The notes under the pieces: model-generated | The model's database searches: none | What the model saw: only the letters and a program-made list of their open reading frames with translations | Told to the model about the DNA's origin: nothing | Program-made: the position numbers and the translations under genes | Assembly: GCA_002479645.1 (NCBI GenBank) | Contig: DLOO01000053.1 | Span: forward strand, 1 to 14,830 | Reading direction: 5' to 3' | Source: Lachnoclostridium sp. UBA7482 | Lineage (GTDB): Bacteria > Bacillota > Clostridia > Lachnospirales > Lachnospiraceae | Length of the DNA stretch: 14,830 nt | In this document: piece by piece, positions 1-8,171 of the stretch | Layout: every line of letters starts with the position of its first letter | How positions within the stretch are numbered: the first letter of the stretch is position 1

Positions 1-288
1 TATGGAAAGGGCAGGCGGAAGTCCCTCAATGCTGTCCACATCGGGCTTTTCCATCTGTCCTAAGAACATTCGCGCATAGGAGGACAGCGACTGCATATAG
101 CGTCTCTGTCCCTCTGCATAAATCGTATCAAATGCCAGCGAGGATTTGCCGGAACCGCTCAGTCCCGTAAGCACCACGAACTGGTCTCTCGGAATATTGA
201 TATCAATACTTTTCAGGTTGTTTTCTCTTGCACCGCGAACACGGATGTACTTTTTCACATCCTCAGCGGTCAATGATTTCTGGTTCAT
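1..288 (-). CDS. uvrA: UvrABC excinuclease subunit A, N-terminal part (cut by window edge)
   Basis: This is the first 96 residues of UvrA, the DNA-damage recognition ATPase of nucleotide excision repair, which works as a dimer with UvrB in the cytoplasm. The first ABC nucleotide-binding site is visible as Walker A GLSGSGKS at residues 42-49. It is followed by the UvrA-typical stretch [19 protein letters not shown] and by SYARMFLGQ and a [16 protein letters not shown] segment, all classical UvrA sequence. The ATG at 288-286 has an AAGGAG ribosome binding site at 301-306, 12 bases upstream, a slightly long spacing. It starts 23 bases after the uvrB stop, so it is the fourth gene of the secA-prfB-uvrB-uvrA operon. 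The remaining roughly 840 residues expected for the family lie outside the window. Identity is certain from the motif and the context. Confidence 0.97.
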   Translation of the reverse strand, partial: MNQKSLTAEDVKKYIRVRGARENNLKSIDINIPRDQFVVLTGLSGSGKSSLAFDTIYAEGQRRYMQSLSSYARMFLGQMEKPDVDSIEGLPPALSI

Positions 289-311
289 GGTACTTTTGAA
301 CTCCTTGCTGT

Positions 312-2312
312 TTACTTTCCTTCATCGTCCATGGCCTGCAGCTGTTTCTTGATTTCGAGCACCTCATCACGCAATTCGGCAGCCCGTTCAAAGTTCAATT
401 CTACAGCAGCAGAATGCATTTTTTTCGTGAGCTTCGACATCAACTGCTCCAGTTCCTTTCGACTCATCGACTCGGTATCCTTGGTAATGCTGTTGGTCGC
501 CTTATCCGCCTTCGAGCTGATACTGATGAGGTCGCGAACCTTCTTTTTGATGGTCTGCGGGGTAATGCCGTGCGCCTTGTTATAAGCGTCCTGAATCGCA
601 CGGCGACGCTTCGTTTCTTCCATTGCTTCCCGCATGGAATCGGTCATGGTATCGGCATACATTACAACATGTCCATCCACATTTCGTGCGGCGCGGCCAA
701 TCGTCTGCACGAGCGACGTGCGGGAACGCAGGAAGCCTTCTTTATCCGCATCCAGAATTGCAACCAGGCTGATTTCCGGAATATCCAGGCCTTCCCGCAA
801 AAGATTAATTCCAACCAGTACATCGAAGACGTCCATACGCATATCGCGGATAATCTCCGAACGTTCGAGCGTATCAATATCGGAATGAAGGTACTTGACG
901 CGGATTCCTACCTCACGCAGATAATCCGTCAACTCCTCTGCCATGCGCTTCGTAAGAGTCGTTACGAGAACCTTGTTCTTCTTCGCAACCTCTTTATTGA
1001 TTTCACCAATCAGGTCATCAACCTGTCCCTCTACCGGCCGCACCACAACCTCGGGGTCCAGAAGACCGGTGGGGCGGATAATCTGCTCCACACGCAGCAG
1101 CTCATGGTCTGCCTCATAGTCGTTGGGCGTTGCGGAAACGAACAGCATCTGGTTGATATGACTCTCAAATTCACCAAAGTTCAGCGGGCGGTTGCATTTG
1201 GCTGAAGGCAAGCGAAATCCGTAGTCTACTAATGTCGTCTTACGTGCCTGATCCCCGTTATACATCCCTCGTACCTGCGGCAGAGTGATGTGCGACTCGT
1301 CCACAATAATCAAATAATCGTCCGGGAAGAAGTCCATCAGCGTGTTCGGCGAATCCTCCGGCGTCAGTCCTGACAAATGCATGGAATAGTTCTCAATGCC
1401 GGAGCAAAAACCGGTCTCCCGAAGCATCTCCATATCAAAATTGGTTCGTTCGCTAATGCGCTGCGCCTCTAAAAGCTTGTCCTCGCTTCGGAAGAATTTG
1501 ACTCTCTCCTGCAGCTCATTGTCGATATTAACCAAAGCCCGATTCATCTGATCCGGCTCAACAACATAATGCGATGCAGGGAAAATGATGATGTGCTCCA
1601 GATTCAGCTTCGCCTTACCGGTCACCGTATCAATGATCTGCAGGCGGTCAATCTCCTCGCCGAAAAATTCCACCCGATACGCCTCACCGTCGCCGCTTGA
1701 AATCGGGTAAATCTCCACCACATCGCCGCGAACACGGAAGGTTCCTCGCTTGAAATCCATATCGTTTCGGTCATACTGCATCTCAATAAGGCGATGCAGC
1801 AGTTCATCACGATCCTTCTGCATACCGGGTCGCAGGCTTACGGTCATGTTCCGGTACTCGTCCGGACTGCCAAGACCGTAAATGCAAGAAACCGACGCTA
1901 CCACGATTACGTCCCGGCGCTCCGTAAGAGCTGCCGTTGCCGAGTGTCGCAGACGGTCGATTTCATCGTTGATACCCGAATCCTTCTCGATATACGTATC
2001 GGTGGACGGCACATAAGCCTCCGGCTGATAATAATCGTAGTAACTCACAAAATATTCTACCGCATTGTCCGGAAAAAATTCCTTGAATTCCCCGTAAAGC
2101 TGAGCCGCAAGCGTCTTATTGTGTGATATAATCAGCGTCGGACGGTTCAGTCGCGCGATAACATTCGCCATGGTAAAGGTTTTTCCGGAACCGGTCACAC
2201 CCAACAGGGTCTGAAACTGATTTCCTTCCTCAAAGCCCTTTACCAGAGCGTCGATTGCCTCCGGCTGGTCCCCGGTCGGCTGATATTCCGATACCAGATG
2301 AAAATGATCCAT
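312..2312 (-). CDS. uvrB: UvrABC excinuclease subunit B
   Basis: UvrB is the helicase-like subunit that takes damaged DNA from UvrA, verifies the lesion and recruits UvrC for incision. The 666 residues match the usual family length of about 660-675. Visible features are Walker A GVTGSGKT at 38-45, the damage-probing beta-hairpin [12 protein letters not shown] at 91-102, the DESH Walker B (IIVDESH) in the middle, the superfamily 2 motifs [13 protein letters not shown] and QTIGRAARN, and a C-terminal UVR domain ([13 protein letters not shown]) that contacts UvrC. The ATG lies only 2 bases after the prfB TAG stop, with purine-rich GGAAGAAGAG inside the end of prfB, so translational coupling with prfB is likely. 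uvrA follows after 23 bases. No truncation or missing motif is seen. Confidence 0.98.
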   Translation of the reverse strand: MDHFHLVSEYQPTGDQPEAIDALVKGFEEGNQFQTLLGVTGSGKTFTMANVIARLNRPTLIISHNKTLAAQLYGEFKEFFPDNAVEYFVSYYDYYQPEAYVPSTDTYIEKDSGINDEIDRLRHSATAALTERRDVIVVASVSCIYGLGSPDEYRNMTVSLRPGMQKDRDELLHRLIEMQYDRNDMDFKRGTFRVRGDVVEIYPISSGDGEAYRVEFFGEEIDRLQIIDTVTGKAKLNLEHIIIFPASHYVVEPDQMNRALVNIDNELQERVKFFRSEDKLLEAQRISERTNFDMEMLRETGFCSGIENYSMHLSGLTPEDSPNTLMDFFPDDYLIIVDESHITLPQVRGMYNGDQARKTTLVDYGFRLPSAKCNRPLNFGEFESHINQMLFVSATPNDYEADHELLRVEQIIRPTGLLDPEVVVRPVEGQVDDLIGEINKEVAKKNKVLVTTLTKRMAEELTDYLREVGIRVKYLHSDIDTLERSEIIRDMRMDVFDVLVGINLLREGLDIPEISLVAILDADKEGFLRSRTSLVQTIGRAARNVDGHVVMYADTMTDSMREAMEETKRRRAIQDAYNKAHGITPQTIKKKVRDLISISSKADKATNSITKDTESMSRKELEQLMSKLTKKMHSAAVELNFERAAELRDEVLEIKKQLQAMDDEGK

Positions 2313-2314
2313 AC

Positions 2315-3436
2315 CTACTCTTCTTCCTTATTGCCCAGTGCCAGTTGCTTCAGATATCCGTTAATGAACGGTTCCACCATACCGTCAAGCACTGCCTGCG
2401 CATTGCCGATTTCTACGCCGGTACGGTGATCCTTGACCATAGTATACGGCTGTAGAACATAGGAACGTATTTGATTTCCGAAATTGATATCCTTGACCTC
2501 GCCACGGATGCCGGACTCTTTACTGGCCTGCTCCTGCTGCTTGAGAAGATACAATTTCGCCTTCAACATCTGCATTGCCTTGTCCTTGTTCTGGAACTGG
2601 GAACGCTCATTCTGACACTGTACAACCGTACCGGTCGGAATGTGGGTGATTCGAATTGCGGAACTGGTCTTGTTGATATGCTGACCGCCCGCGCCGCTGC
2701 TTCGATAGGTATCGATACGCAAATCGTCCATATCGATCTCAACATCCACATCATCCTCAATATCCGGCATAACGTCGCAGGATACGAAGGATGTCTGTCG
2801 CTTACCGGCCGCATTGAAGGGGCTGATGCGCACAAGACGATGTACCCCATGCTCCGATTTCAGGTACCCGTAGGCATTGGTTCCGTTTACCTGGAACGTT
2901 ACGGACTTGATACCTGCTTCATCACCATCCAGATAATCCAGTACCTCCATGGTAAATCCCTTCTTTGCTGCCCAGTGCTGATACATACGGTAAAGCATCC
3001 CCGCCCAGTCACAGCTCTCGGTACCGCCGGCGCCTGCATGCAGCGTAACAATTGCATTTTCCTTGTCATATTCACCGGAAAGCAGCGTCTGCAGACGCAG
3101 AGCCTCCAGTTCCCCGATAAAGGAATCCAGCTCCTCCTGAATCTCGGGAATCATCTCAGGGTCATTTTCCTCATATCCCATCTCCAGAAGAGTAACGATA
3201 TCCTCATACTGTGAGGTCAGACGGGCATAGCCTTCCACACATGCCTTCAGAGTATTCAGCTCACGAACACATGCCTGGGATTTCTCCGCATTGTCCCAAA
3301 ATCCCGGGGACTCCATGATGCCCTCAAGCTCTTCGATTTTACGGTTCTTATTCTCCAAATCGAGCGATGCGCCGACTTCCTTTAACGGCTGCTCATATGT
3401 CTGGAGCGTATATTTCATTTGATCTAATTCAACCAT
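2315..3436 (-). CDS. prfB: Peptide chain release factor 2 (RF2), continuous frame without programmed frameshift
   Basis: RF2 reads UGA and UAA stop codons and triggers peptide release on the ribosome. The 373 residues carry the peptidyl-hydrolysis GGQ at 250-252 ([15 protein letters not shown]) and the tripeptide SPF at 205-207, which marks RF2 rather than RF1 (PxT). The chosen ATG has GAGG five bases upstream; a second in-frame ATG six codons later has a weaker site. In most bacteria, codon 26 of prfB is an in-frame UGA needing a +1 frameshift at CUU-UGA. Here residues 24-26 are S-L-D, encoded TCG CTC GAT at 3367-3359, so the frame is open and the SD-like element before the slip site is absent. 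The gene lies 78 bases after secA and 2 bases before uvrB. RF2 is presumably not autoregulated by frameshifting in this organism. Confidence 0.98.
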   Translation of the reverse strand: MVELDQMKYTLQTYEQPLKEVGASLDLENKNRKIEELEGIMESPGFWDNAEKSQACVRELNTLKACVEGYARLTSQYEDIVTLLEMGYEENDPEMIPEIQEELDSFIGELEALRLQTLLSGEYDKENAIVTLHAGAGGTESCDWAGMLYRMYQHWAAKKGFTMEVLDYLDGDEAGIKSVTFQVNGTNAYGYLKSEHGVHRLVRISPFNAAGKRQTSFVSCDVMPDIEDDVDVEIDMDDLRIDTYRSSGAGGQHINKTSSAIRITHIPTGTVVQCQNERSQFQNKDKAMQMLKAKLYLLKQQEQASKESGIRGEVKDINFGNQIRSYVLQPYTMVKDHRTGVEIGNAQAVLDGMVEPFINGYLKQLALGNKEEE

Positions 3437-3514
3437 GGTTACCTCAATCCAAATACCTGCCGCACAGGCGTTTTCTTTTCCCGGACAGCCGATTCCATTA
3501 CCGGCAAATGGTTC

Positions 3515-6091
3515 TTACAGCGCACCCTTTCTACCGCAGCAGAACTTATATTTTTTGCCGCTTCCGCAAGGGCAGGGATCATTGGGCTGAACCTTCTTGG
3601 CTGCACGGCGAACCGGCTCCTGCACGGTGCTGGTATCCTTGTTGGTACCGGTTACCTTAGCCACCTCTTCACGCTCAACCTTCTGTTCAACTCTGATATG
3701 CATGAGCGCCTGAACGGTATCTCTTGCAATCGACTGCACCATTTCGTCAAACATATCAAAGCCCTGGAACTTATATTCCTGAACCGGACTCTTCTGCCCA
3801 TATGCCTGAAGACCGATACCCTGACGGAGCTGATCCATATCGTCGATGTGCGCCATCCACTTTTGGTCAATCGTCCGAAGAAGGAATACACGCTCTACCT
3901 CACGGAACTGCTCCGCTTCCGGAAACTGTGCCTCCTGCTCCCTGTACTTCATAAGCGCCTTCTCATGGATGTCTGCAAGAAGCTCCTTCTTTGATGTGTG
4001 ACGAAGTTCTTCTTCCGTCGGAGCAATCGGTGCAATCGGAATAACCGGCAGAAGCTCCTGATTCAGGGAGGTCAGATCCCACTCCTCCGGAAGCTGATCG
4101 TCACCGATGGTCTGATTTACGATATTCTCCACCGTAGTACGAATCATCTTAAGGATAAATTCCTTCATGCTTTCGCCGTCCAGAACACGCTTTCTCTCTT
4201 CGTAAATGATTTCTCGCTGCTCGTTATTTACCTGATCGTACTCCAGCAAATTCTTACGAATACCGAAGTTGTTGTCCTCAATCTTCTTCTGCGCTCTCTC
4301 AATGACATTGCTGAGCATCTTGTGGTGAATCTCCTGTCCGTCGTCAAGACCGAGAGTCTTAAATACGCCCATCATACGCTCGGAACCGAACAGACGCATC
4401 AAGTCGTCTTCCAGGGAAATGTAGAAGCGGGATTCCCCGACGTCACCCTGTCGGCCTGCACGTCCGCGGAGCTGGTTATCGATTCGGCGGGACTCATGCC
4501 GTTCCGTACCGATAATCTTCAAACCGCCGTATTCGGTAACATTTTCCCCAAGTTTAATATCGGTACCGCGACCCGCCATGTTGGTGGCGATGGTAACCGC
4601 ACCCGGCTGACCGGCATCTGCAATAATCTCTGCCTCAAGCTCGTGGAACTTTGCGTTCAAAACCTTGTGGGGAATATTCTTTTTACGAAGTGCGGCGCTG
4701 ATTTCCTCCGAAGACTCGATGGTTACCGTACCGACAAGAACCGGCTGCATGCGCTCATGTGCTTCCGTAACCGCTTCGACGATGGCGTTCATCTTCTCTC
4801 TCTTGGTACGGTAAACCGCATCATCGAGGTCGATACGCTGAACCGGACGGTTGGTCGGAACAGAAACAACGTCCATGCCGTAAATCTCACGGAATTCCTT
4901 CTCCTCGGTAAGCGCCGTACCGGTCATACCGCATTTGCGTTCATACTTGTTGAAGAAATTCTGGAAGGTAATGGTAGCAAGGGTCTTGCTTTCACGCTTA
5001 ACCTTAACATGCTCCTTTGCCTCAATCGCCTGATGCAAACCATCGGAATAACGTCGTCCCGGGAGAATACGTCCGGTAAAGTCATCAACAATCAAAATCT
5101 GGTCGTCCTTTACGACATAATCCTTATCTCTGTGCATAAGGTTGTGCGCACGAAGTGCAAGGATAATGTTATGCTGAATCTCAAGATTCTCCGGATCCGC
5201 AAGGTTCTCGATACGGAAAAACTGTTCAACCCTGCGAACACCTTCCTCGGTCAAGTTAACATTTTTGTCCTTTTCATTAACAACGAAGTCTCCGCTCTCC
5301 TGAATCTCCTCGCCCATCAGCATGTCCATCTTGGAAAGTTCCTTTTCCTCGCCGCGCTTGAGCTGGGTTGCCAAAATGTCGCATACTTCGTAGAGCTTTG
5401 TGGACTTGCCGCTCTGTCCGGAAATAATCAACGGGGTTCTCGCCTCATCAATCAATACGGAGTCAACCTCATCGATAACTGCGAAATGAAGTCCGCGCAT
5501 GACCAGCCGTTCCTTGTAAATAACCATGTTATCACGCAGGTAGTCAAATCCGAACTCATTGTTGGTACCGTAGGTAATATCGCAGGCATACGCCTTCTGA
5601 CGCTCATCGGGTTCCATCGTGTTCAGGATACATCCGACCGTCAATCCGAGGAAACGGTGAATCTGTCCCATCCACTCGGCATCTCGGCTTGCCAAATAGT
5701 CGTTAACGGTAACGACATGGACGCCCTTGCCTTCGAGTGCATTGAGGTAAACCGGAAAAGTAGATACCAGCGTCTTACCTTCTCCGGTTCGCATCTCGGC
5801 GATACGTCCCTGGTGCAGAATAATACCGCCCATCAGCTGTACGCGGTAAGCACGCTGCCCGAGTGTTCTCTTCGCCGCCTCGCGAACAACCGCGTAAGCT
5901 TCAACCAGCAAATCATCCAACGTCTCACCGTTTGCAAGACGCTCCTTAAACTCAACCGTCTTGGCAGCCAGCGCTTCATCGGACAATGCTTCAAGCTCCG
6001 GCTCCAATGCTTCAATTTTATCCACGAGCGGAGTAATCCGCTTAATCTCTCTTTCACTGTGGGTTCCGAAAATTTTTGTCACAATACTCAT
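3515..6091 (-). CDS. secA: Preprotein translocase ATPase SecA
   Basis: SecA is the ATP-driven motor that pushes unfolded preproteins through the SecYEG channel at the cytoplasmic membrane. The protein is 858 residues from the preferred ATG at 6091-6089, which has AGGAG at 6099-6103 seven bases upstream; a longer reading to 6175 would run into the untranslated leader. Visible features are Walker A MRTGEGKT at 100-107, the DEVD box at 207-210, [18 protein letters not shown], the second nucleotide-binding half ([24 protein letters not shown]) and a C-terminal zinc-binding SEC-C tail with Cys840, Cys842, Cys851 and Cys852 in the CxC-x8-CC pattern. It is the first gene of the operon with prfB, uvrB and uvrA. 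The secA-prfB order is common in Firmicutes. No sign of a second SecA system is seen here. Confidence 0.98.
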   Translation of the reverse strand: MSIVTKIFGTHSEREIKRITPLVDKIEALEPELEALSDEALAAKTVEFKERLANGETLDDLLVEAYAVVREAAKRTLGQRAYRVQLMGGIILHQGRIAEMRTGEGKTLVSTFPVYLNALEGKGVHVVTVNDYLASRDAEWMGQIHRFLGLTVGCILNTMEPDERQKAYACDITYGTNNEFGFDYLRDNMVIYKERLVMRGLHFAVIDEVDSVLIDEARTPLIISGQSGKSTKLYEVCDILATQLKRGEEKELSKMDMLMGEEIQESGDFVVNEKDKNVNLTEEGVRRVEQFFRIENLADPENLEIQHNIILALRAHNLMHRDKDYVVKDDQILIVDDFTGRILPGRRYSDGLHQAIEAKEHVKVKRESKTLATITFQNFFNKYERKCGMTGTALTEEKEFREIYGMDVVSVPTNRPVQRIDLDDAVYRTKREKMNAIVEAVTEAHERMQPVLVGTVTIESSEEISAALRKKNIPHKVLNAKFHELEAEIIADAGQPGAVTIATNMAGRGTDIKLGENVTEYGGLKIIGTERHESRRIDNQLRGRAGRQGDVGESRFYISLEDDLMRLFGSERMMGVFKTLGLDDGQEIHHKMLSNVIERAQKKIEDNNFGIRKNLLEYDQVNNEQREIIYEERKRVLDGESMKEFILKMIRTTVENIVNQTIGDDQLPEEWDLTSLNQELLPVIPIAPIAPTEEELRHTSKKELLADIHEKALMKYREQEAQFPEAEQFREVERVFLLRTIDQKWMAHIDDMDQLRQGIGLQAYGQKSPVQEYKFQGFDMFDEMVQSIARDTVQALMHIRVEQKVEREEVAKVTGTNKDTSTVQEPVRRAAKKVQPNDPCPCGSGKKYKFCCGRKGAL

Positions 6092-6098
6092 ACCAAAT

Positions 6099-6103
6099 CT
6101 CCT
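6099..6103 (-). promoter_or_regulatory. Ribosome binding site fixing the secA start
   Basis: AGGAG lies seven bases before the ATG at 6091. It decides against the in-frame upstream start at 6175, which has no such site. Confidence 0.85.
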
Positions 6104-6178
6104 ATATTTTTGCAATTCCCGTTCTTCGTGTGTTCTCTGCGGCCGAAAGACTGCCGAAAGCCAAAAACACTTCAAGCA

Positions 6179-6207
6179 ATTATACCACTTTTTCCTCTGT
6201 TAGGCAA
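6179..6207 (-). promoter_or_regulatory. Sigma-A type promoter of the secA-prfB-uvrB-uvrA operon
   Basis: On the minus strand, the -35 TTGCCT (6202-6207) is separated by 17 bases from a perfect -10 TATAAT (6179-6184). A TGG just upstream of the -10 makes it an extended -10 promoter. Transcription would start near 6172, giving a leader of about 80 bases before the secA ATG. Recognised by eye; no start-site data. Confidence 0.85.
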
Positions 6208-6296
6208 CTTAAACACAAAGAAAATGTTATAGAAAACATCCGAAGCGTCTGCCCGTCATTTTTCCCTCTCCTTCGACGCAAATCCTGTCAATACCC

Positions 6297-6318
6297 AAAT
6301 GCGAAAAATGTCGCATTT
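6297..6318. other. Perfect 8-bp hairpin in the gene-free region
   Basis: The arms AAATGCGA and TCGCATTT are perfectly complementary around a six-base loop. On the plus strand the hairpin is followed by TTCATATTTTTG, which gives it the look of an intrinsic terminator, but no plus-strand gene precedes it. It sits between the secA promoter and the DnaA-box cluster, so it may be a regulatory or protein-binding structure instead. Confidence 0.4.
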
Positions 6319-6388
6319 TCATATTTTTGCCAGAAGAAATGTTCGATTATTCGACACCATTTTACATACTACACACATGGAAAGTAAT

Positions 6389-6506
6389 TGTTGATAAAGT
6401 GGATAAAATTGTGAATAACCTCAAAAACCCTATGTTTTCTGTACTTTCGGGTGTTGATAACTTTGCATATATCGAGTTTTATCCACATTTTCGCTACTTA
6501 TCCACA
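6389..6506. promoter_or_regulatory. Cluster of six DnaA-box-like 9-mers
   Basis: Two perfect boxes TTATCCACA lie on the plus strand at 6479-6487 and 6498-6506. On the minus strand there are TTATTCACA at 6410-6418 (fits TTATNCACA), TTATCCACT at 6398-6406 (one mismatch), and TTATCAACA at 6389-6397 and 6452-6460 (one mismatch each). The first two minus-strand boxes abut. The cluster lies about 180 bases upstream of the secA promoter and next to T-rich DNA (6540-6720). Such clusters occur at oriC, at DnaA-regulated promoters and at DnaA-titration sites. No dnaA, dnaN or rpmH gene is in the window, so the role is open. Confidence 0.7.
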
Positions 6507-6777
6507 AGTAAATTGTTTGCAACCTTTTTGTGCAAGGTGTCTAAAGAGTGTTTTGTCAACTACTTTTTTCACTTTTTTTGCGGCGGAAATCTTGTGTTTT
6601 TCACGGATTTTTTGCCATTTTCCCTTTTTTGCCGACCGCATTTCCCCAAATTCTACTTATGTCGATTTTCCGTCTTTTTCGACAAAAAACATTCTTCAAC
6701 AGTAGTCACCTATTTTCGTTTCCGAAAATCGCTTTTTCTCTGCCGAAAGCGGCCGCAGAATCTTCCCGGAAAATGCA
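6507..6777. other. T-rich gene-free stretch beside the DnaA boxes
   Basis: I see no credible gene here. The plus strand has many runs of five to seven T and no credible ribosome binding site; translations in this stretch are Phe-rich and low-complexity. It contains a six-base inverted repeat TGTCGA/TCGACA at about 6659-6683. The low-melting composition directly next to the DnaA boxes resembles a DNA unwinding element, but I could not pick out a convincing DnaA-trio run after the last box. Confidence 0.4.
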
Positions 6778-6847
6778 AAAGAACCCGAGTTTCCTTATTG
6801 CCGCCTTCTGTACTGCGAAGACGGCGGAGAAATAGCTTGAGTTCTTT
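6778..6847 (-). terminator. Long nested hairpin, probable terminator of the CPBP protease gene
   Basis: The outer arms (6778-6789 and 6836-6847) pair over 12 positions with one mismatch and one wobble. Inside, CCGCC/GGCGG with TTC/GAA forms a second stem with a small bulge. On the minus strand it begins 34 bases after the CPBP stop codon and runs into a T-containing but imperfect tail (TTTTGCATTTT). Confidence 0.5.
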
Positions 6848-6880
6848 GGACTGCTTTTATTCAATTTATTCTTTCGAGCT

Positions 6881-7840
6881 TTATTTAATAATACCCATAG
6901 CCATAAGTTCGTTCACTGCCATCAGGAAGAGAAGTCCGAGTATCCCCAGAATCAGAGGAACGGAAGTCAGTCGTTTGAAGGTTCCCCTGTTTTCCTTTTT
7001 CATACCAATCAGGAAGATGGTTTCATAGCGGTTATTATGCTTTGCAATTACCCGGAATACAAAAAATCCCAGCGCCATACACACGACCGTATGCGGAACC
7101 AGCATCGCAATATCGGAAAAATTCATCACTCCGGCAGTTTCCTCTGCCTGATCGTATAGCTTGGCAAACTCCTCACTGTGCTTGCTCAGATACTGTAACC
7201 CATACAAAACCACAACCGAAAACCCGTTATAACACAGGTGAACAAGCATCGTCGAAAACAGGCTTCCGGTTGCCTCAATCAGGAATGCAAAGAAAATTCC
7301 AAGTGCAAATGCGTAGAAAAACTGGTTGAAATTCGCGTGCATCAATCCAAAAAGGAAACCGCTTAAAAGCGCCCCCTTCACAAGGGAATGCTTTCGGTAT
7401 GTGTGAAAATACACCCCGCGGTATACCAATTCCTCAAAACATGCCGGCATCACCGCCACAAGCAAAAACATTGCAGCAAACGGCATCTGTCCCGAGGATT
7501 CATTCAGGGTATCCGAAATGTTGTACTCCAGAAACAGCATGGAAACCGCATTGATAAACGTCAAAAGCGGATGCATCAGAATTGCAAATAACAGTACGAG
7601 AAATACCGTTGTTCCGTCCATTCGCTTCAGGCGCAAATACGATTTGACCGGTATTTTATTGCAGACAATCCAGATAATTGCCGGGACGGCAATCAACAGC
7701 TGGGAAGCAATCACCTGAACTCCCAGTCCCACCTTCAGCGTACCAATCGCAATGGAGCCGAAAACATACAAAATCAAGGAAATAAAAAACAATCGATTCA
7801 CGCTTTTTATGCGTGCTCTGCATTGGTCGCCTGTCTCCAT
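6881..7840 (-). CDS. CPBP-family intramembrane protease (CAAX protease/Abi-like)
   Basis: This multi-pass membrane protein of 319 residues belongs to the CPBP family of glutamic-type intramembrane endopeptidases (Rce1/CAAX-like), members of which process prenylated or bacteriocin-related peptides or give self-immunity. All catalytic motifs are present: EELVYRG with Glu136, Glu137 and Arg141; FGLMH with His168; and HLCYN with His201 and Asn205. About eight hydrophobic segments surround them. The ATG at 7840-7838 is chosen because GAGGAG (7848-7853) lies seven bases upstream; a longer in-frame reading to 8059 would cross its own promoter. It is transcribed alone from TTGAAC-17-TATACT and is divergent from the BMP-like gene. 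The natural substrate cannot be told from sequence. Confidence 0.88.
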   Translation of the reverse strand: METGDQCRARIKSVNRLFFISLILYVFGSIAIGTLKVGLGVQVIASQLLIAVPAIIWIVCNKIPVKSYLRLKRMDGTTVFLVLLFAILMHPLLTFINAVSMLFLEYNISDTLNESSGQMPFAAMFLLVAVMPACFEELVYRGVYFHTYRKHSLVKGALLSGFLFGLMHANFNQFFYAFALGIFFAFLIEATGSLFSTMLVHLCYNGFSVVVLYGLQYLSKHSEEFAKLYDQAEETAGVMNFSDIAMLVPHTVVCMALGFFVFRVIAKHNNRYETIFLIGMKKENRGTFKRLTSVPLILGILGLLFLMAVNELMAMGIIK

Positions 7841-7886
7841 CTTCTCACTCCTCACAGCCTTTGTAGCATATAAAATGCCCACTGAC

Positions 7887-7915
7887 AGTATAACCGATTC
7901 CGCAAAAAGGTTCAA
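7887..7915 (-). promoter_or_regulatory. Promoter of the CPBP protease gene
   Basis: The -35 TTGAAC (7910-7915) and -10 TATACT (7887-7892) on the minus strand are 17 bases apart. The predicted start is near 7880, about 40 bases before the ATG. It diverges from the plus-strand promoter at 7963-7968. Confidence 0.8.
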
Positions 7916-7939
7916 GTGAAAATCCGGTGCAGAAAAGAC

Positions 7940-7968
7940 TATCCGAATGCACGGCGATATGGTATAAT
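7940..7968 (+). promoter_or_regulatory. Distal promoter (P1) upstream of the ParB-like/BMP gene
   Basis: A perfect -10 TATAAT at 7963-7968 is preceded by TATGG, a strong extended -10 element. The -35 position (TATCCG) is weak. Initiation near 7975 would place the start of the RNA at the 5' edge of the structured segment 7973-8102. Confidence 0.6.
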
Positions 7969-7972
7969 GTAC

Positions 7973-8102
7973 GCGAAGGCAAAAGTGAGGGTTCCGGAAT
8001 AAACAGGAATACCATGCTTGCATGAGGATTCCTGTTTGTTTCGGAAGCTGAACGCGCACGCGAACGAGAAAACCGGAGGTTTTCGAGTCTTTTGCCGAAG
8101 CG
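7973..8102 (+). ncRNA. Candidate structured leader or small RNA (three-way junction)
   Basis: Three nested pairings are visible. A closing stem pairs GGCAAAAG (7978-7985) with CTTTTGCC (8089-8096), extended by CGC/GCG after a symmetric GAA/GAA internal loop. Inside it, a 19-bp helix pairs 7992-8010 with 8028-8046 without a mismatch (two G-U wobbles), around a 17-base loop. A second hairpin, GAAAACC-GGA-GGTTTTC, lies at 8068-8084 and hides a GGAGG. Promoter P1 would begin transcription at the 5' edge. It may be the leader of the downstream gene or a short RNA of about 120-130 bases; the tail after the second hairpin is only weakly T-rich. The class was not recognised, and the pairing was found by eye without energy calculation. 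Confidence 0.45.
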
Positions 8103-8105
8103 TGC

Positions 8106-8129
8106 CATGTCTGAAAGACATGCTATAAT
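8106..8129 (+). promoter_or_regulatory. Proximal promoter (P2) overlapped by a palindromic operator-like site
   Basis: A perfect extended -10 (TGCTATAAT; TATAAT at 8124-8129) has no recognisable -35. Its spacer is filled by a perfect 7+7 inverted repeat, CATGTCT-GAA-AGACATG (8106-8122), touching the extended -10. This arrangement suggests a regulator binding in the promoter spacer. The start codon of the ParB-like/BMP gene is about 40 bases downstream. Confidence 0.6.
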
Positions 8130-8171
8130 GCAAGGCGAAATAGAGAAAACAGACGAAGAAATGAGGAAATT

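Noticed and set aside
414..1205. Plus-strand open frame opposite uvrB, and similar ones opposite prfB (2471-3214)
   Set aside because: They are antisense shadows of well-identified genes with no recognisable domains.
6092..6175. Upstream in-frame start for secA adding 28 residues
   Set aside because: It would use the leader RNA. The ATG at 6091 has a proper AGGAG and gives the normal SecA N-terminus.
3998..6232. Very long open frame on the plus strand opposite secA (744 codons)
   Set aside because: It is the antisense of secA. Its composition mirrors secA codon bias, it has no ribosome binding site, and secA itself has all family motifs.
6389..6506. Calling this the chromosomal replication origin outright
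   Set aside because: There is no dnaA, dnaN, rpmH or other origin-linked gene in the window, no clear DnaA-trio, and GC skew cannot be judged from this stretch.
6142..6752. Repeated motif CTGCCGAAAG near 6151 and 6740
   Set aside because: Only two copies of ten bases about 590 bases apart; consistent with chance in a region of simple composition.
6327..7028. 233-codon plus-strand frame across the DnaA-box region
   Set aside because: It is Phe-rich and low-complexity, has no ribosome binding site, crosses the terminator and overlaps the end of the CPBP gene in antisense.
7841..8059. Upstream in-frame start for the CPBP protease adding 73 residues
   Set aside because: It would start upstream of the -35/-10 pair. 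The ATG at 7840 has GAGGAG at ideal spacing.
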